Assembly (NCBI GenBank): GCA_003170995.1
Contig: PMXT01000046.1
Location: forward strand, 1 to 5,245
Direction of reading: 5' to 3'
Origin: Actinomycetota bacterium
GTDB lineage: Bacteria > Actinomycetota > Thermoleophilia > Gaiellales > Gaiellaceae
Length of the DNA stretch: 5,245 nucleotides
Shown: in pieces, positions 4,725 to 5,245 of the stretch
Position numbering within the stretch: position 1 is the stretch's first letter
Layout: each line of letters begins with the position of its first letter
Notes under the pieces: model-generated
What the model saw: the letters and a program-made list of their open reading frames with translations, nothing else
Told to the model about the DNA's origin: nothing
The model's database searches: none
Translations under genes and position numbers: made by a program

Positions 4725-5245
4725 ATGCGGATTCTGGTTCTGGCCGAGGAAGCTGGTCGGCTCCACAACGCACTCGACGAGGGCGGTTGCGAAGTGACCG
4801 TCAAGAGCCGTGCCGGCGAGGCCGAGCACCTCCTGCTCTGCGAGCGATTCGACGTCATCGTCTTTCACCCGCGCTCCGCCGAGCCCTACTTCCTCAGTCG
4901 CATGCTGCGAGATCATCCCGGGCAGGCGCTTGTAGTCTGGCTTCACTCCTCGTCGTCGGCGCGCGTCAGCGAGCTTCTCGATGCTGGCGCCGACGAGGTG
5001 CTCGACGGAACGATGGACAACCGCGAGCTACTAGCTCGCGTACGGAACGCCGCCAGACACGGCCGTCGGCCGGCCACGCAGACGCTCGAGCTCGCAGATC
5101 TCCGAATCGTCTTTCCCAGTGGGAAGGCAAGCTGGCGCGACCAGTCGCTTCCGCTCACCAGGCGCGAGCGTGGAGTACTGCTCGCTCTGGCCGAGGCGGT
5201 CGGCGAGACGGTTCCGCGTGGAGTCATCTACCGCAAGGTCTGGGG
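4725..5245 (+). CDS. OmpR/PhoB-family regulator with degenerate receiver (3'-truncated)
   Basis: The frame runs from ATG 4725 to the window edge, giving 173 full codons. Residues 1-112 follow the receiver fold (MRILVLAEEAGRLHNALDEG, then RFDVIVFHPRS, ALVVWLHSS, DAGADEVLD, NRELLARVRNAARHGRRP). Residues about 119-173 begin a PhoB-type winged-helix DNA-binding domain, with the typical LPLTRRERGVLLALAEAVGE and the beginning of the recognition region, VPRGVIYRKVW. The receiver keeps acidic Glu8/Glu9, but by alignment the phosphorylated Asp is His48, the conserved Thr/Ser is Leu73 and the conserved Lys is Gly95. It should therefore not be activated by ordinary phosphotransfer. It would be a cytoplasmic transcription factor. 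GTG 4698 is an in-frame alternative start, but MRILVL is the normal receiver beginning. It is divergent from the 71-residue gene and has a PHO-box-like repeat upstream. Any partner kinase gene would lie beyond the window. Confidence 0.88.
   Translation, partial: MRILVLAEEAGRLHNALDEGGCEVTVKSRAGEAEHLLLCERFDVIVFHPRSAEPYFLSRMLRDHPGQALVVWLHSSSSARVSELLDAGADEVLDGTMDNRELLARVRNAARHGRRPATQTLELADLRIVFPSGKASWRDQSLPLTRRERGVLLALAEAVGETVPRGVIYRKVW

Noticed and set aside
4395..4946. 183-residue open frame on the - strand
   Set aside because: It runs antisense through the regulator gene and out of frame across the 71-residue gene. Its protein is low in recognisable pattern, while the + strand frame gives a clear receiver plus winged helix.

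Overview
This 5,245-base window is a GC-rich (roughly 60%) stretch of bacterial chromosome. It carries a mix typical of deep-branching Actinobacteria: a very large multi-pass membrane GGDEF/HD-GYP protein, a one-domain SCP2 protein, an OmpR/PhoB-type regulator and several GTG/TTG starts. A soil actinobacterium, perhaps of the class Thermoleophilia, is my best guess. It rests on protein style alone, with no marker gene present.

Left part, + strand: the window opens inside deoC (deoxyribose-phosphate aldolase), whose first few codons lie outside. After a 186-base gap comes a 128-residue coiled-coil protein of unknown function, with a good ribosome binding site and a GTG start. It ends in an arginine-rich tail built on an 18-base tandem repeat.

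Middle, - strand: three genes read leftwards. They are a 71-residue helical protein (4569-4354), a 104-residue SCP2 sterol/lipid-carrier-like protein (4172-3858), and a 783-residue membrane protein with about ten membrane helices, a GGDEF domain and an HD-GYP domain (3633-1282). The gaps of 181 and 224 bases are too wide to assume one operon. The large gene has its own convincing promoter (perfect TATAAT) and a symmetric element just upstream. It converges on the coiled-coil gene across only 46 bases.

Right edge, + strand: divergent from the 71-residue gene is the start of an OmpR/PhoB-family regulator (4725 to the window end). Its receiver domain has lost the phosphorylated Asp and the conserved Thr and Lys. 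Its upstream region holds a 7-4-7 direct repeat shaped like a PHO box and a perfect 8-4-8 dyad.

The window therefore combines one nucleoside-catabolism gene with a signalling neighbourhood: a bifunctional c-di-GMP enzyme and an apparently phosphorylation-independent transcription factor. A regulatory link between them is possible but not shown. I see no tRNA, rRNA, CRISPR array, insertion sequence or phage gene.
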